A stretch of 64,000 nt of DNA from an uncultured Pseudomonadota bacterium (GTDB taxonomy: Bacteria; Bdellovibrionota_B; Oligoflexia; Oligoflexales; CAIYRB01), in assembly GCA_903915625.1 (NCBI GenBank), contig CAIWTN010000077.1, positions 1 to 64,000 on the forward strand. Direction: 5' to 3'. The notes beneath the pieces were generated by a model. The model saw only the letters and a list, made by a program, of their open reading frames with translations, was not told the origin of the DNA and searched no databases. The first letter of the stretch is position 1; each line of letters begins with the position of its first letter. Positions 53,839 through 62,466 of the stretch are shown piece after piece. Position numbers and translations under genes: made by a program.

Positions 53839-56100
53839 ATGAACGCATTTAATTGGCGGCGTATATTTTTGGTGATTCCGGGGGTGCCGCTGCAGCGCAT
53901 GTTGCGTGCGGCCTTCCGGCGCCCCAAGAGTGTGTTAGCAGTGTTTGCACTTGCCATAGCTTTGCTACTGCCAGGTTTAGGTAGTCTGAAAATATTATTA
54001 TCTGTAGTCGATATGTTGGACTCAGATGCTCCGTCTCGACAGGCCAATGTGCTGGCAAAAAGCGCATTTCCCGGTGATCAAGAACTAAGCGTGCTTTTTC
54101 AGCGGCGTGATGGTCACAGCCTAGATCAGGGGGAATTATGCCGCATCCGTACTTGGACCCGGCAGCTTGATTTTACTAATCAAGAACTGCAATTTATCAA
54201 TTCGCCCTTCCACGTGCGTATAGGCCAGGAGGCGACGCGCGCATTGCAATATCCGCTGCTTATGCCGTTGGATTGCGATGCGGTCTCAAGTCCAAATAAT
54301 ACAAGGCTCGGGCCAGTGCTTGACTCGCCACTAGAGCGGATCTTCGTGGGAGTGCGTCAAGATACTGTTCTTGTGGACTTATTCTTGCGAAATACTTTAG
54401 GTGGTAGCCGCTATGGTGCGTTTGACCCAGCACCTGTCAGCGAGATTCAGGCGAGTTTGGCCTCTGCGTTTCCTCAGACGGATAAGATCCAGACAAGTAT
54501 TAGCAGTAGTGCCGCTTTTAAGTGGTATTTTGTCAAAAGCTTGATGCAAGACCAGAGTGTAAATTTGCTGGTGCTAGTTGTCTTTTGTTTTGGTTTTCGC
54601 GCACTTTTTGGATCTTGGCGCGGTGCTCTGATACTGGCTGGATCGTTAATTACCTGCACAATCATGCTTTTTGCCGGTATGGGTTTCTATGGTACTCCCA
54701 TCGATATCCTCACAAATAGTCTATTCACTATCGTTGCGTTGGCTTCTGCGGAAGACTTTTTGTACCTTTCGCAGGCGCAGCAGAGTCAGCCGCCCGGATC
54801 GAGTTGGCGCGAGCCATTTCGAAAATTGATTCTACCGTCTTTTTATACATCCCTCAGTACTGTGATTGGCTTCGCCTCACTCTGTTTGTCTGATATCACG
54901 CCGATCCGCCGCCTCGGGCTTTGGGCGGCGGTGGGTGCTGCGCTAGAATTTTTTATTGTTTTTTTGATGCTTCCGGCCTTTCTGCAAATATCTCCGAAGA
55001 TGCAGCGGTGGACGAAGCAGCACCCCACTAGCTTGACCCGCCGTCTGTCAGTATTAAGTGATATGCGTCTTCCGATGCCTTTTTTTCGCGCACTTATCGT
55101 TATATTTGGTGTGGCCTCTTTCGGTTTTACGCGCCTTGAGGTTCAGGATTCCCTTGAACGGATGTGGGATTCGCAGCACTCATTTAATCTGAGCATGCGG
55201 CAACTGCAGGAGAGTTTTGGCTGGAACGGTGCTCTCGACTTGGTCCTGCGTGACCCTAGTCGTATTGCGGATCACCGCTCTATTTTAAACAAGATATCGC
55301 AGGTCCCAGGGGTAGTTAAGGTCGAAGATCCTTATGAACTGCTCGATTTCACTGGCAAGGATTTATCAACAAGTCGGCGGGAGCTACAGCGTCGAGAATT
55401 TGCACTGTCCCCGCAATACGCACGATGGTTTTCGACTAAAAATCCTTTGGTCAGGGCGACCATTTTTACCTCCGGTTCCGACCTGGCTACTTTGCGGCCG
55501 ATCAGAGCGCGAGTTGAAGAACTCTGTGGTAGGGACTTGTGTTTCTTGACGGGCGATCTTGCCGCCTATGCTGATTTTTCCGATCATGTGATCACCACTC
55601 TGATAGGCAGCTTTTTGCTAAGTCTTGTTCTGGTTGCAGCGCTCCTCTTTGGACTATCCAGAGCTCTCAAGGTGCGTGCCGCGTTGCCTCTGATCGCCTC
55701 TTCGATGTGGGGGCCGTTCGTTCTTCTCGGCCTGACGCCACTTGTGTTTGGGGGAGTCAATTTTGTCACCTGCGTATTTGCAGCCGTATTAGTCGGTCTC
55801 GCGGGTGACAGTGGTATTCAATTTTTGTTCGCTAGCCGTCATGGTAGTATAGCCGAGGGTATGCGTAGCAAAGGTGTTGGTTCGGTGCAGATGGCCTTTC
55901 TTGCAGCCACGGCATCACTTGCCTATTTAAAGTCAGATTTCGCTCAGCCAAGGATTTTGGGTCTGCTGTTTGCTGCCGGGTTTATTTGCATGCTCGTGGG
56001 AGACCTCTGGCTACTGCGTGGGTTTTTGGGTTTAAGTTGGCGTCGAAAGCATAAGTACGGTTTGGACTCTGAATCCACAAGGCAGCCTCGGCGAATTTAA
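53839..56100 (+). CDS. MMPL/RND superfamily exporter
   Basis: 753 residues starting at the ATG at 53839; an overlapping ATG at 53835 is in another frame. One helix near residue 40 precedes a large periplasmic loop (to about 225), then five helices. A second helix, loop and bundle follow (about 410-745), the duplicated RND plan. LSDITPIRRLGLWAAVGA is the conserved helix pair, and AAVLVGLAGDSGIQFLFASRHG resembles the proton-relay region with an Asp. MMPL proteins export lipids or acyl compounds, as in mycobacteria; the related HpnN moves hopanoids. It closes the plus-strand unit, and points to a lipid-like product for the whole locus. Confidence 0.88.
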   Translation: MNAFNWRRIFLVIPGVPLQRMLRAAFRRPKSVLAVFALAIALLLPGLGSLKILLSVVDMLDSDAPSRQANVLAKSAFPGDQELSVLFQRRDGHSLDQGELCRIRTWTRQLDFTNQELQFINSPFHVRIGQEATRALQYPLLMPLDCDAVSSPNNTRLGPVLDSPLERIFVGVRQDTVLVDLFLRNTLGGSRYGAFDPAPVSEIQASLASAFPQTDKIQTSISSSAAFKWYFVKSLMQDQSVNLLVLVVFCFGFRALFGSWRGALILAGSLITCTIMLFAGMGFYGTPIDILTNSLFTIVALASAEDFLYLSQAQQSQPPGSSWREPFRKLILPSFYTSLSTVIGFASLCLSDITPIRRLGLWAAVGAALEFFIVFLMLPAFLQISPKMQRWTKQHPTSLTRRLSVLSDMRLPMPFFRALIVIFGVASFGFTRLEVQDSLERMWDSQHSFNLSMRQLQESFGWNGALDLVLRDPSRIADHRSILNKISQVPGVVKVEDPYELLDFTGKDLSTSRRELQRREFALSPQYARWFSTKNPLVRATIFTSGSDLATLRPIRARVEELCGRDLCFLTGDLAAYADFSDHVITTLIGSFLLSLVLVAALLFGLSRALKVRAALPLIASSMWGPFVLLGLTPLVFGGVNFVTCVFAAVLVGLAGDSGIQFLFASRHGSIAEGMRSKGVGSVQMAFLAATASLAYLKSDFAQPRILGLLFAAGFICMLVGDLWLLRGFLGLSWRRKHKYGLDSESTRQPRRI

Positions 56101-56128
56101 GACTCATTCCTCAAAGAGTACGGGACCT

Positions 56129-57916
56129 TTACGATGTTGTGGCCTTTGATTTTAGAAGGCGGAGATCGCGTGTATTTAGAATGTTTGGTGCTGCCAAACC
56201 GCCTCGACGTGCTTGATACACAGCGAATTTCATAAAGTTCAATTCGTTCATGGAGTGAGCGTCCGAACTTACGACGAAATGTACCGGATAATTCATAGCT
56301 CTACTTAATGCCTGCTCATTTAGATCTAGGCGCGACGGTTGGCCGTTTATTTCCAGTGCACAACCGTAATCGACGGCGGCTTTGCAAACCTCGGTCCATT
56401 CGAAGTCATAGGCAGGCCTTTTACCTATGAGTCGTCCCGTAGGGTGAGCAATGGCATGGACAAGGCCACTCTGGATTGCTTTGATGAGGCGCTTGGTAAT
56501 GACCTGAGGTGATTGCTTGAGCCCATAATGGATGGCTGCTATCACCCAGTCCGCCTCCTTCAGTGTCTCCTTAGGCATATCCAAGGCTCCGTCCTCGAGA
56601 ATATCGAGTTCAACGCCTTTTAGGATTCGGATGTCAGGAAATGAGCCCTGAATTTTATTGATATTTGACCACTGTTCTTGCAGTTGAAATTCATCTAATC
56701 CCTTAGCCACAGTCACTCGCTGGGAGTGATCGGTTATAGCTAAATACTCATAATGATGCCGTTGTGCCGCCTCGATCATCTCTAGCATGGAATGGCGTCC
56801 ATCAGTCGCATCGGTATGAACATGCAGATCGCCGCGGATATCTTGGGTCTCGACGAGTTGAGGGAGTCGACCGGTAGCTGCTAGTTCAATTTCGCCGTGG
56901 CCCTCGCGCAGTTCGGGGGGGATCCAAGTTAGTCCTAGTGTTCTATAGACGTCCTCCTCAGTTCTGCCGGCACGCGCAATGTCGCCTTCAAATAAGCCGT
57001 ACTCATTGAGCTTGAGGCCGAGATTCTGCGCCATCTTCCGCAACTCAATGTTGTGAGATTTTGAGCCAGTAAAGTAGAGGAGTGCTGCGCCAAAAGATTC
57101 CCTCGGAACTACACGCAGATCCACTTGCCGGCCGCTGGCGAGTCGTAGGGACATTTTTGTCGCCCCACGGCCGAGTACCGTTGCCGCCGTGTCGAAGTTT
57201 TGAAGCCGGTCCATGAGCGCTGCGGCATCGTCACAGTCCGCAACCAGATCAAGGTCACCGACTGTCTCTCGCGAGCGACGGTAACTGCCAGCAACCTCAA
57301 ACTTATTGTTGCCCGTAGTAGGTGCTAGGTAACTAGTCAAGCGATTCGCAAGGTCGCTAGCCTCATCGAGAAGCATGCGCCCCGAGGCCGCTTCCGCCTG
57401 CGTCAAGGAGGTTAGAATATTGGCCTCGGTCTTGGCACCGAATCCTTTCACGCCTGCCAATTGATGGGCTTCGGTCGCTGCGCGGAGCCCTTCTAGTGAA
57501 TGGATACCAAGCACTCTCTCGAGCTGACGTGCCTTTTTGGGCCCGATTCCAGGGACTAGTAGCAGGTCGCGGGTGCCAGTTGGTATTTGTCGGCGGAGCT
57601 TATAAAGTAATTTGAATTCACCAGTACTCAGGATTTCTGTGATCTTACCGGCGAGGTCTTTGCCAATTCCTGGTATGTCGGTCAGTTTGTAAGTGGGGTC
57701 CGAGGTAAGCGAGCTTAGCGGTTGATCTAGATCACGCAGGCTGCGCGCAGCGTTTCGATAGGCTCTGATTCGAAACGGGTTCTCATTATGTAATGCAAGT
57801 AAATCGGCGGCTTCGTCGAAAAGCTCAGCGATTTCTTTGTTGTCACGATCATGGGGCGGTAAGTTTGTATGATCTGGTGCTGGCTTGTCACCGGCCCCGG
57901 TACGAGATTGGCGCAT
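56129..57916 (-). CDS. polX: DNA polymerase X family protein with PHP domain
   Basis: 595 residues, the typical length of bacterial PolX. The N-terminus has a helical 8-kDa-like domain with two helix-hairpin-helix motifs (DIPGIGKDLAGKITEIL, LLLVPGIGPKKARQL). The polymerase site shows GDLDLVADCDD (two Asp) and a third Asp in QVDLRVV. The PHP nuclease domain follows from about 345: DLHVHTDATDG, LAITDHSQ, VELDIL, AAIHYGL and SDAHS. PolX fills short gaps in base excision repair, and the PHP domain gives 3'-5' exonuclease and AP endonuclease activity. It is transcribed alone, convergent with the MMPL exporter gene. Confidence 0.95.
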   Translation of the reverse strand: MRQSRTGAGDKPAPDHTNLPPHDRDNKEIAELFDEAADLLALHNENPFRIRAYRNAARSLRDLDQPLSSLTSDPTYKLTDIPGIGKDLAGKITEILSTGEFKLLYKLRRQIPTGTRDLLLVPGIGPKKARQLERVLGIHSLEGLRAATEAHQLAGVKGFGAKTEANILTSLTQAEAASGRMLLDEASDLANRLTSYLAPTTGNNKFEVAGSYRRSRETVGDLDLVADCDDAAALMDRLQNFDTAATVLGRGATKMSLRLASGRQVDLRVVPRESFGAALLYFTGSKSHNIELRKMAQNLGLKLNEYGLFEGDIARAGRTEEDVYRTLGLTWIPPELREGHGEIELAATGRLPQLVETQDIRGDLHVHTDATDGRHSMLEMIEAAQRHHYEYLAITDHSQRVTVAKGLDEFQLQEQWSNINKIQGSFPDIRILKGVELDILEDGALDMPKETLKEADWVIAAIHYGLKQSPQVITKRLIKAIQSGLVHAIAHPTGRLIGKRPAYDFEWTEVCKAAVDYGCALEINGQPSRLDLNEQALSRAMNYPVHFVVSSDAHSMNELNFMKFAVYQARRGGLAAPNILNTRDLRLLKSKATTS

Positions 57917-58019
57917 GAGCTACTCAACCTAAGATCTGCGCGTGTGAAATCGCGCTAATTTCCTTAGCCTGCTTACCCACTACTCAACCAGCAACTTTCG
58001 GGCCATTCATATTAGCTAA

Positions 58020-58051
58020 GCTGGGACGGGGCTCTGAGCGCGCATCCCAGC
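58020..58051 (-). terminator. Hairpin downstream of the LRR lipoprotein gene
   Basis: GCTGGGA and TCCCAGC form 7-bp arms enclosing GCTC/GAGC. It lies 11 bases after the stop of the minus-strand LRR gene. A short, mixed TTAGCTAATAT follows, so it is a likely but not strong terminator. Confidence 0.5.
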
Positions 58052-58062
58052 ATTCAATCTGA

Positions 58063-59226
58063 TTAGTTTTTGTCGATAAATGTATTGCGGCAGAAGGTGT
58101 TGATCCCTTCGCTATCGCCGATGATAGGACATTTCCCGCGGGAGAGCGGGTTATTACTAAAGTCGAGATACTTGACATATCGAAGTGAACTATTTTGTGC
58201 CAAGGGCCTCAGGTCGGCAACTTGGTTGTTCGCGATGTGCAGCACTTCAAGATTGGTTAGTCCGGCCAATGGGGCCAGATCATCGAGTTTATTATCGTTA
58301 GCGTAGAATCTGACCAGTGTCTTGGCTGTGGCCACCGAATCAACGGTTTTAATTTGGTTACCGGAAACGTCAAGCTCTTCGAGAGCGGTCAGTTTTTCCA
58401 CTCCGCCTAAGTTAGTCAGACCATTGCCAGACACGTTGAGTATCGTTAACTGCGCCCAGTCCGTGCTAGCGGGCAGTTTCGTCAGTTTATTGTTGGCAGC
58501 GACTAATGAGGTCAGGTTCTTGAGTTGGAAAAGTGGCGCAAGGTCGGTAAGTCCGTTGTCAGATAAATCAAGCGTTTCCAGTCTGGTGGCTCGGGTCAGT
58601 AGCGTCAAATCTACAAGGCCCTGTCCTGGAAGTGCCAGATCGGACATGCTGGCTAGACGCTTTAGCATGTCAATACAGTTACGAGTTTGCGTGGACTTTT
58701 GCAAAATAAGGGCTGTCTTGGCGAATTCGCCTTGATCATTGGCAGCCCTATCGCAGATCTGCTGATCACTCGACGTGATCGAACGTATGGCGCGTACGCC
58801 ACCCTGTCTCAGGAGCGAAGCCGCGTGCCCTCGCCAATCAGTGGCTTTACCCTCTGGGAGCGTACTGATGTCTACCCAGGCCGTGGTTGCGTCGCTGCCG
58901 AACGAGATACGCCCAGTGACGGATTCACTAATGGTAACAGTCAAGTCGTAGCGCACATCGTCGCCTAAATTCGCCACTCTTAAATGGCGTATCGAACCGA
59001 GCATCCGGAGTTTATCTTTAGTAAACTGGAGCTCATCGGGGGTTGGAACCAGCCAATGGTCGCCGAATAGGTGGACATCTTTGGCCTCATCGATGCCTGC
59101 TAAAGCACTGGCTACGCGGTCTAAGTCGGCATTGTCGGGGCTTGAAAGCGGCGCCGATCCGGTCGTCCGGCACCCATACAGCGCGAGGCAAATGATTGTA
59201 CATAAGCTGATGAACCGCTTGTCCAT
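58063..59226 (-). CDS. Leucine-rich repeat lipoprotein
   Basis: 387 residues from the ATG at 59226, with GGAGAT upstream. The signal ends in LALYGC, a lipobox. A globular N-terminal part with about 180 residues is followed by at least six leucine-rich repeats of 20 to 23 residues (pattern LTxLxxLDLSxNxLTDLAPL), the SDS22-like or internalin-like type. A Cys-containing cap (GKCPI ... NTFCRN) ends the protein. Such proteins bind other proteins at the cell surface. The N-terminal part is not recognised. A separate terminator-like hairpin follows. Confidence 0.85.
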   Translation of the reverse strand: MDKRFISLCTIICLALYGCRTTGSAPLSSPDNADLDRVASALAGIDEAKDVHLFGDHWLVPTPDELQFTKDKLRMLGSIRHLRVANLGDDVRYDLTVTISESVTGRISFGSDATTAWVDISTLPEGKATDWRGHAASLLRQGGVRAIRSITSSDQQICDRAANDQGEFAKTALILQKSTQTRNCIDMLKRLASMSDLALPGQGLVDLTLLTRATRLETLDLSDNGLTDLAPLFQLKNLTSLVAANNKLTKLPASTDWAQLTILNVSGNGLTNLGGVEKLTALEELDVSGNQIKTVDSVATAKTLVRFYANDNKLDDLAPLAGLTNLEVLHIANNQVADLRPLAQNSSLRYVKYLDFSNNPLSRGKCPIIGDSEGINTFCRNTFIDKN

Positions 59227-59290
59227 GAGATCTCCTGCGCTGAAATGAATCTTGAACATGAGCCTAGCAAAGGATCATCCTATGATCTAG

Positions 59291-59312
59291 CGCCGTACCG
59301 GCGATTGTTTTT
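59291..59312 (+). terminator. Hairpin with T run in the intergenic region
   Basis: CGCCG and CGGCG pair around TAC and are followed by ATTGTTTTT. It points rightward on the plus strand, 204 bases before the kinase-fusion gene, with no plus-strand gene just before it. It may be an attenuator or fortuitous. Confidence 0.3.
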
Positions 59313-59515
59313 AAGACCCTAGAATTATTGGTGTATTAGCTTCCAGCGCGGGGCGACCTCCGGAGTGCGGCTATCACCCTCGGTGCGGAAAAGCCGCTGC
59401 GATTTAAAGCGCGTCATAAGCCACATATCTAATGGAACCTAACCACAACGCTCATAATCGGTCTTTGGTTCCGGATTTGCATCGGGATCATCAGGGTTAA
59501 GTGAGGTGACGTTAC

Positions 59516-61216
59516 ATGAATGAAAAAACTAACAATGCGTTCGGGGAGCAAAATCAAAATTGGCACATGGTCGCTGATTTTCTCAAAACTCCGGATGCCT
59601 TTGTTGGGTGCGGCGCACCAGAGTTGATTGAGACGCACATCTCACTCATTTTCCTTACCAAGAACTATGTCTACAAGTTGAAGAAACCAGTTCGCTTTGA
59701 TTTCCTCGATTATTCAACGCTACGGGCTCGTAAATATGCCTGTGAGCAAGAAGTGCAACTCAACCGTCGTCTCGCCGCAAATGTATATTTAAGTGTGCTG
59801 CCAGTGACGGTGAGTGAAGGTGGTGCCCTTAGCATCGATGGTGAAGGCGAACCCGTAGAGTGGTTGGTTAAAATGCGCCGCCTGCCACAAGAGCTTATTT
59901 TGGACCACATCTTAGAAGGGCCGCACAAGTTCGGCCTTGATATGAGAAGGCTAGCAGCGACCCTAACAAATTTTTATCAGCGGGCACCATCCCTCAACAT
60001 CAACGCTGAGACCTATGTCCGTCACCTCGGTGAGCACGTGCAGAGTAATCGTCACGAGCTACTACGCACCGAACATGGACTTCCTGAAGCGCTGATCAAG
60101 AGAATTCATGGGCGGCAATTGCAGTTTATTGCTTTTGAGACACCTCTGTTTGCGAAAAGGGTGCAAGACGGACACATTGTGGACGGTCATGGTGATCTGC
60201 GTCCCGAGCATATTTGTCTTGAGGCAGATCCGGTGATCTTTGATTGTGTTGAGTTTAGTGATGAGCTGCGGCAAGTTGATACCATCGATGAACTTTGTTT
60301 TCTTGCGATGGAATGTGAGCGGCTTGGTTTTCCCGAGTACGGTGACACTGTCATTAATTATTATGCAGAAACCAGCGGTGATTTCGCGCCCCAGCGACTC
60401 ATCGCGTTTTATAAATCATATCGAGCATGTGTGCGGGCAAAGGTAGCTGTGCTGAGAGCACTGCAGTCGGTAGGTGCGATTCGCGACCATGCAAAAAATC
60501 TCGCTCTCAAATACCTAGAAATGGCTGATCAAAGTTTTGGTTGGGCGAGTGCTCCCTTGTGTGTGATTACGCGAGGTATTGTCGGCACCGGAAAGTCCAC
60601 TATCGCTAAGGGGCTGGCTGAAATCTTGGGAATGGATCTACTGCAAACGGATGCCTTGCGGCGTCAAATCGTGCTCGAAGTCCCGCCGCCAGGTTCGTAT
60701 GGTGTTGGGATTTATCAGGCGGAAAGACGGCGAGAAGTTTACGAGCTTATATTTGAGTTGGCCTCTTCAAGGTTGTCAGAAAGGATTTCGGTGATTTTGG
60801 ATGCATGCTTCTTGACTCAAGATCTCCAGCAAAGTGTGCGTTTTTTGACCGAAGCCCTAGGGGTATCATTAGTAATCATAAACTGTGAATGTCCTAGTGA
60901 TATTGCCGTTGGGCGCATTATTGCTCGTTCGCGCGACCCATCCTGCTTGTCCGACGCTAAGCCCGAGCATTTTGCTCAGCAAAACCGAGAAGACGAAGGG
61001 ATATTACCGGGAGTCGCATCGATCCGAATAGACACGTCGAAAGGGACAACTCAGGGTCAGTTGCGGATGATTTGTGAGGCATTACGCCAGGTAGTTTTCG
61101 CTAAGCAAAAATCTGACGCCGCTTTCATGAAGGCGTCAGAGGTAGTATCAACGGTTGTTCCCCTGGGAGTGCCAGAGATGGCGAGCCCCAGAAGCGCAAT
61201 GGAAAACAAGTCTTGA
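59516..61216 (+). CDS. APH-like domain fused to P-loop kinase
   Basis: 566 residues. GAGGTGA precedes the ATG. The N-terminal half (to about 340) matches the aminoglycoside-phosphotransferase-like group COG2187, with YVYKLKKPVRFDFLDYST, VDGHGDLRPEHICL and VIFDCVEFSDELR, the last two resembling the catalytic and metal-binding loops of APH kinases. The C-terminal half is a P-loop domain (COG0645) with GIVGTGKST as Walker A, and ILDACFL and RIIARSRDPS further on. The fusion is known as a bifunctional protein of uncertain substrate and is common in proteobacterial stress regions. Its stop abuts the stop of the CBS gene on the other strand. Confidence 0.85.
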   Translation: MNEKTNNAFGEQNQNWHMVADFLKTPDAFVGCGAPELIETHISLIFLTKNYVYKLKKPVRFDFLDYSTLRARKYACEQEVQLNRRLAANVYLSVLPVTVSEGGALSIDGEGEPVEWLVKMRRLPQELILDHILEGPHKFGLDMRRLAATLTNFYQRAPSLNINAETYVRHLGEHVQSNRHELLRTEHGLPEALIKRIHGRQLQFIAFETPLFAKRVQDGHIVDGHGDLRPEHICLEADPVIFDCVEFSDELRQVDTIDELCFLAMECERLGFPEYGDTVINYYAETSGDFAPQRLIAFYKSYRACVRAKVAVLRALQSVGAIRDHAKNLALKYLEMADQSFGWASAPLCVITRGIVGTGKSTIAKGLAEILGMDLLQTDALRRQIVLEVPPPGSYGVGIYQAERRREVYELIFELASSRLSERISVILDACFLTQDLQQSVRFLTEALGVSLVIINCECPSDIAVGRIIARSRDPSCLSDAKPEHFAQQNREDEGILPGVASIRIDTSKGTTQGQLRMICEALRQVVFAKQKSDAAFMKASEVVSTVVPLGVPEMASPRSAMENKS

Positions 61217-61672
61217 TCAATGAGGGGTCAGAGCAGATACCACTCGTTCGTTCGCGATTTGTCGTGCACTTACCTTTGAAAGTGTAGTCAACTCAGTGGC
61301 AAAGAGTTCGTACAGATCATCAATTGATACAATTCCGGTCAGATGACCCTGATCGTCAATCACTGGCAAGCGCCGAATACCAGTCTGCTCAAGCTTACGA
61401 GCTGTCTCAAAAAGTCCGTCGCTTTCCTTCGCAACTGTCGGGTTTCGGACCATGATCTCATTTATCTGAATCATTCTAGGATCCATGTTGTTAGCCATTA
61501 CTTTGGTGACCAAATCACGATCGGTGATGATGCCAATTGCTTTTTTGTCTTGTGGTTTTACGACAACAAGTTCTCCGACGTGTTTGTCTCTCATCAAGCG
61601 TGCAGCCTCAGCAGCTGAAACGTCCGATGTTGTACACACTACTGAGCTTTTACACACATCCTTGAGGGCCAT
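61217..61672 (-). CDS. CBS-domain protein
   Basis: 151 residues from the ATG at 61672, with GGGAGAT upstream; the longer frame to 61726 has no site. Two CBS motifs cover almost the whole length, for example VSAAEAARLMRDKHVGELVVV and GIITDRDLV in the first, and ARKLEQTGIRRLPVID and GIVSIDDL in the second. CBS pairs bind adenine nucleotides or SAM and sense energy state. A stand-alone CBS protein next to heat-shock genes fits a stress sensor. Its stop is immediately adjacent to the stop of the kinase-fusion gene on the opposite strand. Confidence 0.92.
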   Translation of the reverse strand: MALKDVCKSSVVCTTSDVSAAEAARLMRDKHVGELVVVKPQDKKAIGIITDRDLVTKVMANNMDPRMIQINEIMVRNPTVAKESDGLFETARKLEQTGIRRLPVIDDQGHLTGIVSIDDLYELFATELTTLSKVSARQIANERVVSALTPH

Positions 61673-61742
61673 AAAAGAATCTCCCTGAGTTGAAATAAAT
61701 CGTAGATTGCATTCAATACCAATCAATCAAGTGGGCTACCTA

Positions 61743-61810
61743 AAGCAAATGCTGTGCCATAAATTATCTGGAGTGCGATAACGCGCAGATTTATGGCACG
61801 TCGTTTGCTT
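61743..61810. repeat. Long near-perfect inverted repeat between CBS and Hsp20 genes
   Basis: Two 22-base arms (61743-61764 and 61789-61810) face each other across a 24-base centre. AAGCAAA pairs with TTTGCTT and GTGCCATAAAT with ATTTATGGCAC. The four bases between those blocks pair with wobbles except one mismatch, so 21 of 22 positions can pair as RNA. The centre adds CTG/CAG and GCG/CGC. It lies 70 bases from the CBS start and 89 before the Hsp20 start. It could be a two-way operator, a transcribed hairpin or a small element remnant. Confidence 0.75.
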
Positions 61811-61899
61811 GTGAGTAACGGGAATGCATAAGGTTGTATGGATTTTGAAAATGTCCGACCTTATCTTGGTGTGTGAAAATAAATATTGGGAGACAAATC

Positions 61900-62394
61900 A
61901 TGTTAACGGATCTAGTTCCAAGTGGTTTTAGGGCTCTTGCACCGTGGCGCCGTCGTGATGAGTTGGCTGATTTTCAGCGAAGTGTGAATAAGCTGATGCG
62001 CGACTTCTTTGAGGATGAGCCCGCATTTCTCAGCCAAATTGACGCTGCTGACGTTGGTGCGGCATTTGCACCACGGATGGAACTGCAAGAGTACGATGAT
62101 AAGATCGTCTTGTCCGCTGAGTTACCTGGACTTAGCGATAAAGATGTCGAAGTATCGATAGATAAAGAGGCACTTACGGTAAGGGGCGAGAAAAAAGAAG
62201 AGAAAGAAACAAAAGGGGTAGGGCGTAGTTTTAGCGAACGTCGCTACGGTGCGTTTGAACGCACGATCCGCCTGCCGGCATCAGTAGATAAGGATAAAAT
62301 TTCTGCTAAGTTCGAACATGGCGTTTTGACTGTTGAAGTGCCGAAAACCCCAGAAGCACGCAGAGAAGTCAAGAAAATCCCAATCAAGCACTAA
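61900..62394 (+). CDS. Hsp20/alpha-crystallin small heat-shock protein
   Basis: 164 residues from the ATG at 61900, with GGGAGAC just upstream; a GTG at 61873 is also in frame. The N-terminal part (to about 55) is the variable oligomerisation region. The alpha-crystallin domain follows: FAPRMELQEYDDKIVLSAELPG, then SIDKEALTVRGEKK, FERTIRLPASVD and the closing GVLTVEVPK. The C-terminal KKIPIKH holds the I-x-I motif. It binds unfolding proteins without ATP. A strong terminator follows. The long inverted repeat lies in its upstream region. Confidence 0.95.
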   Translation: MLTDLVPSGFRALAPWRRRDELADFQRSVNKLMRDFFEDEPAFLSQIDAADVGAAFAPRMELQEYDDKIVLSAELPGLSDKDVEVSIDKEALTVRGEKKEEKETKGVGRSFSERRYGAFERTIRLPASVDKDKISAKFEHGVLTVEVPKTPEARREVKKIPIKH

Positions 62395-62403
62395 GCTTAA
62401 AAT

Positions 62404-62443
62404 AGAGTCCCCGGAACTAGTATCCGTGGACTCTTTTTATTTG
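62404..62443 (+). terminator. Rho-independent terminator after hsp20
   Basis: AGAGTCC-C-CGGA pairs with TCCG-T-GGACTCT around a 7-base loop, followed by a T tract (CTCTTTTTATTT). It lies 9 bases after the Hsp20 stop. This is the clearest intrinsic terminator in the window. Confidence 0.85.
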
Positions 62444-62466
62444 GCTGCTTTGGCTAGAATTATATT

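Noticed and set aside
61765-61788. CIRCE-like heat-shock element inside the long inverted repeat (GAGTGCGATAA)
   Set aside because: Only the right half resembles GAGTGCTAA and it has an insertion; the left half TTAGCACTC is absent.
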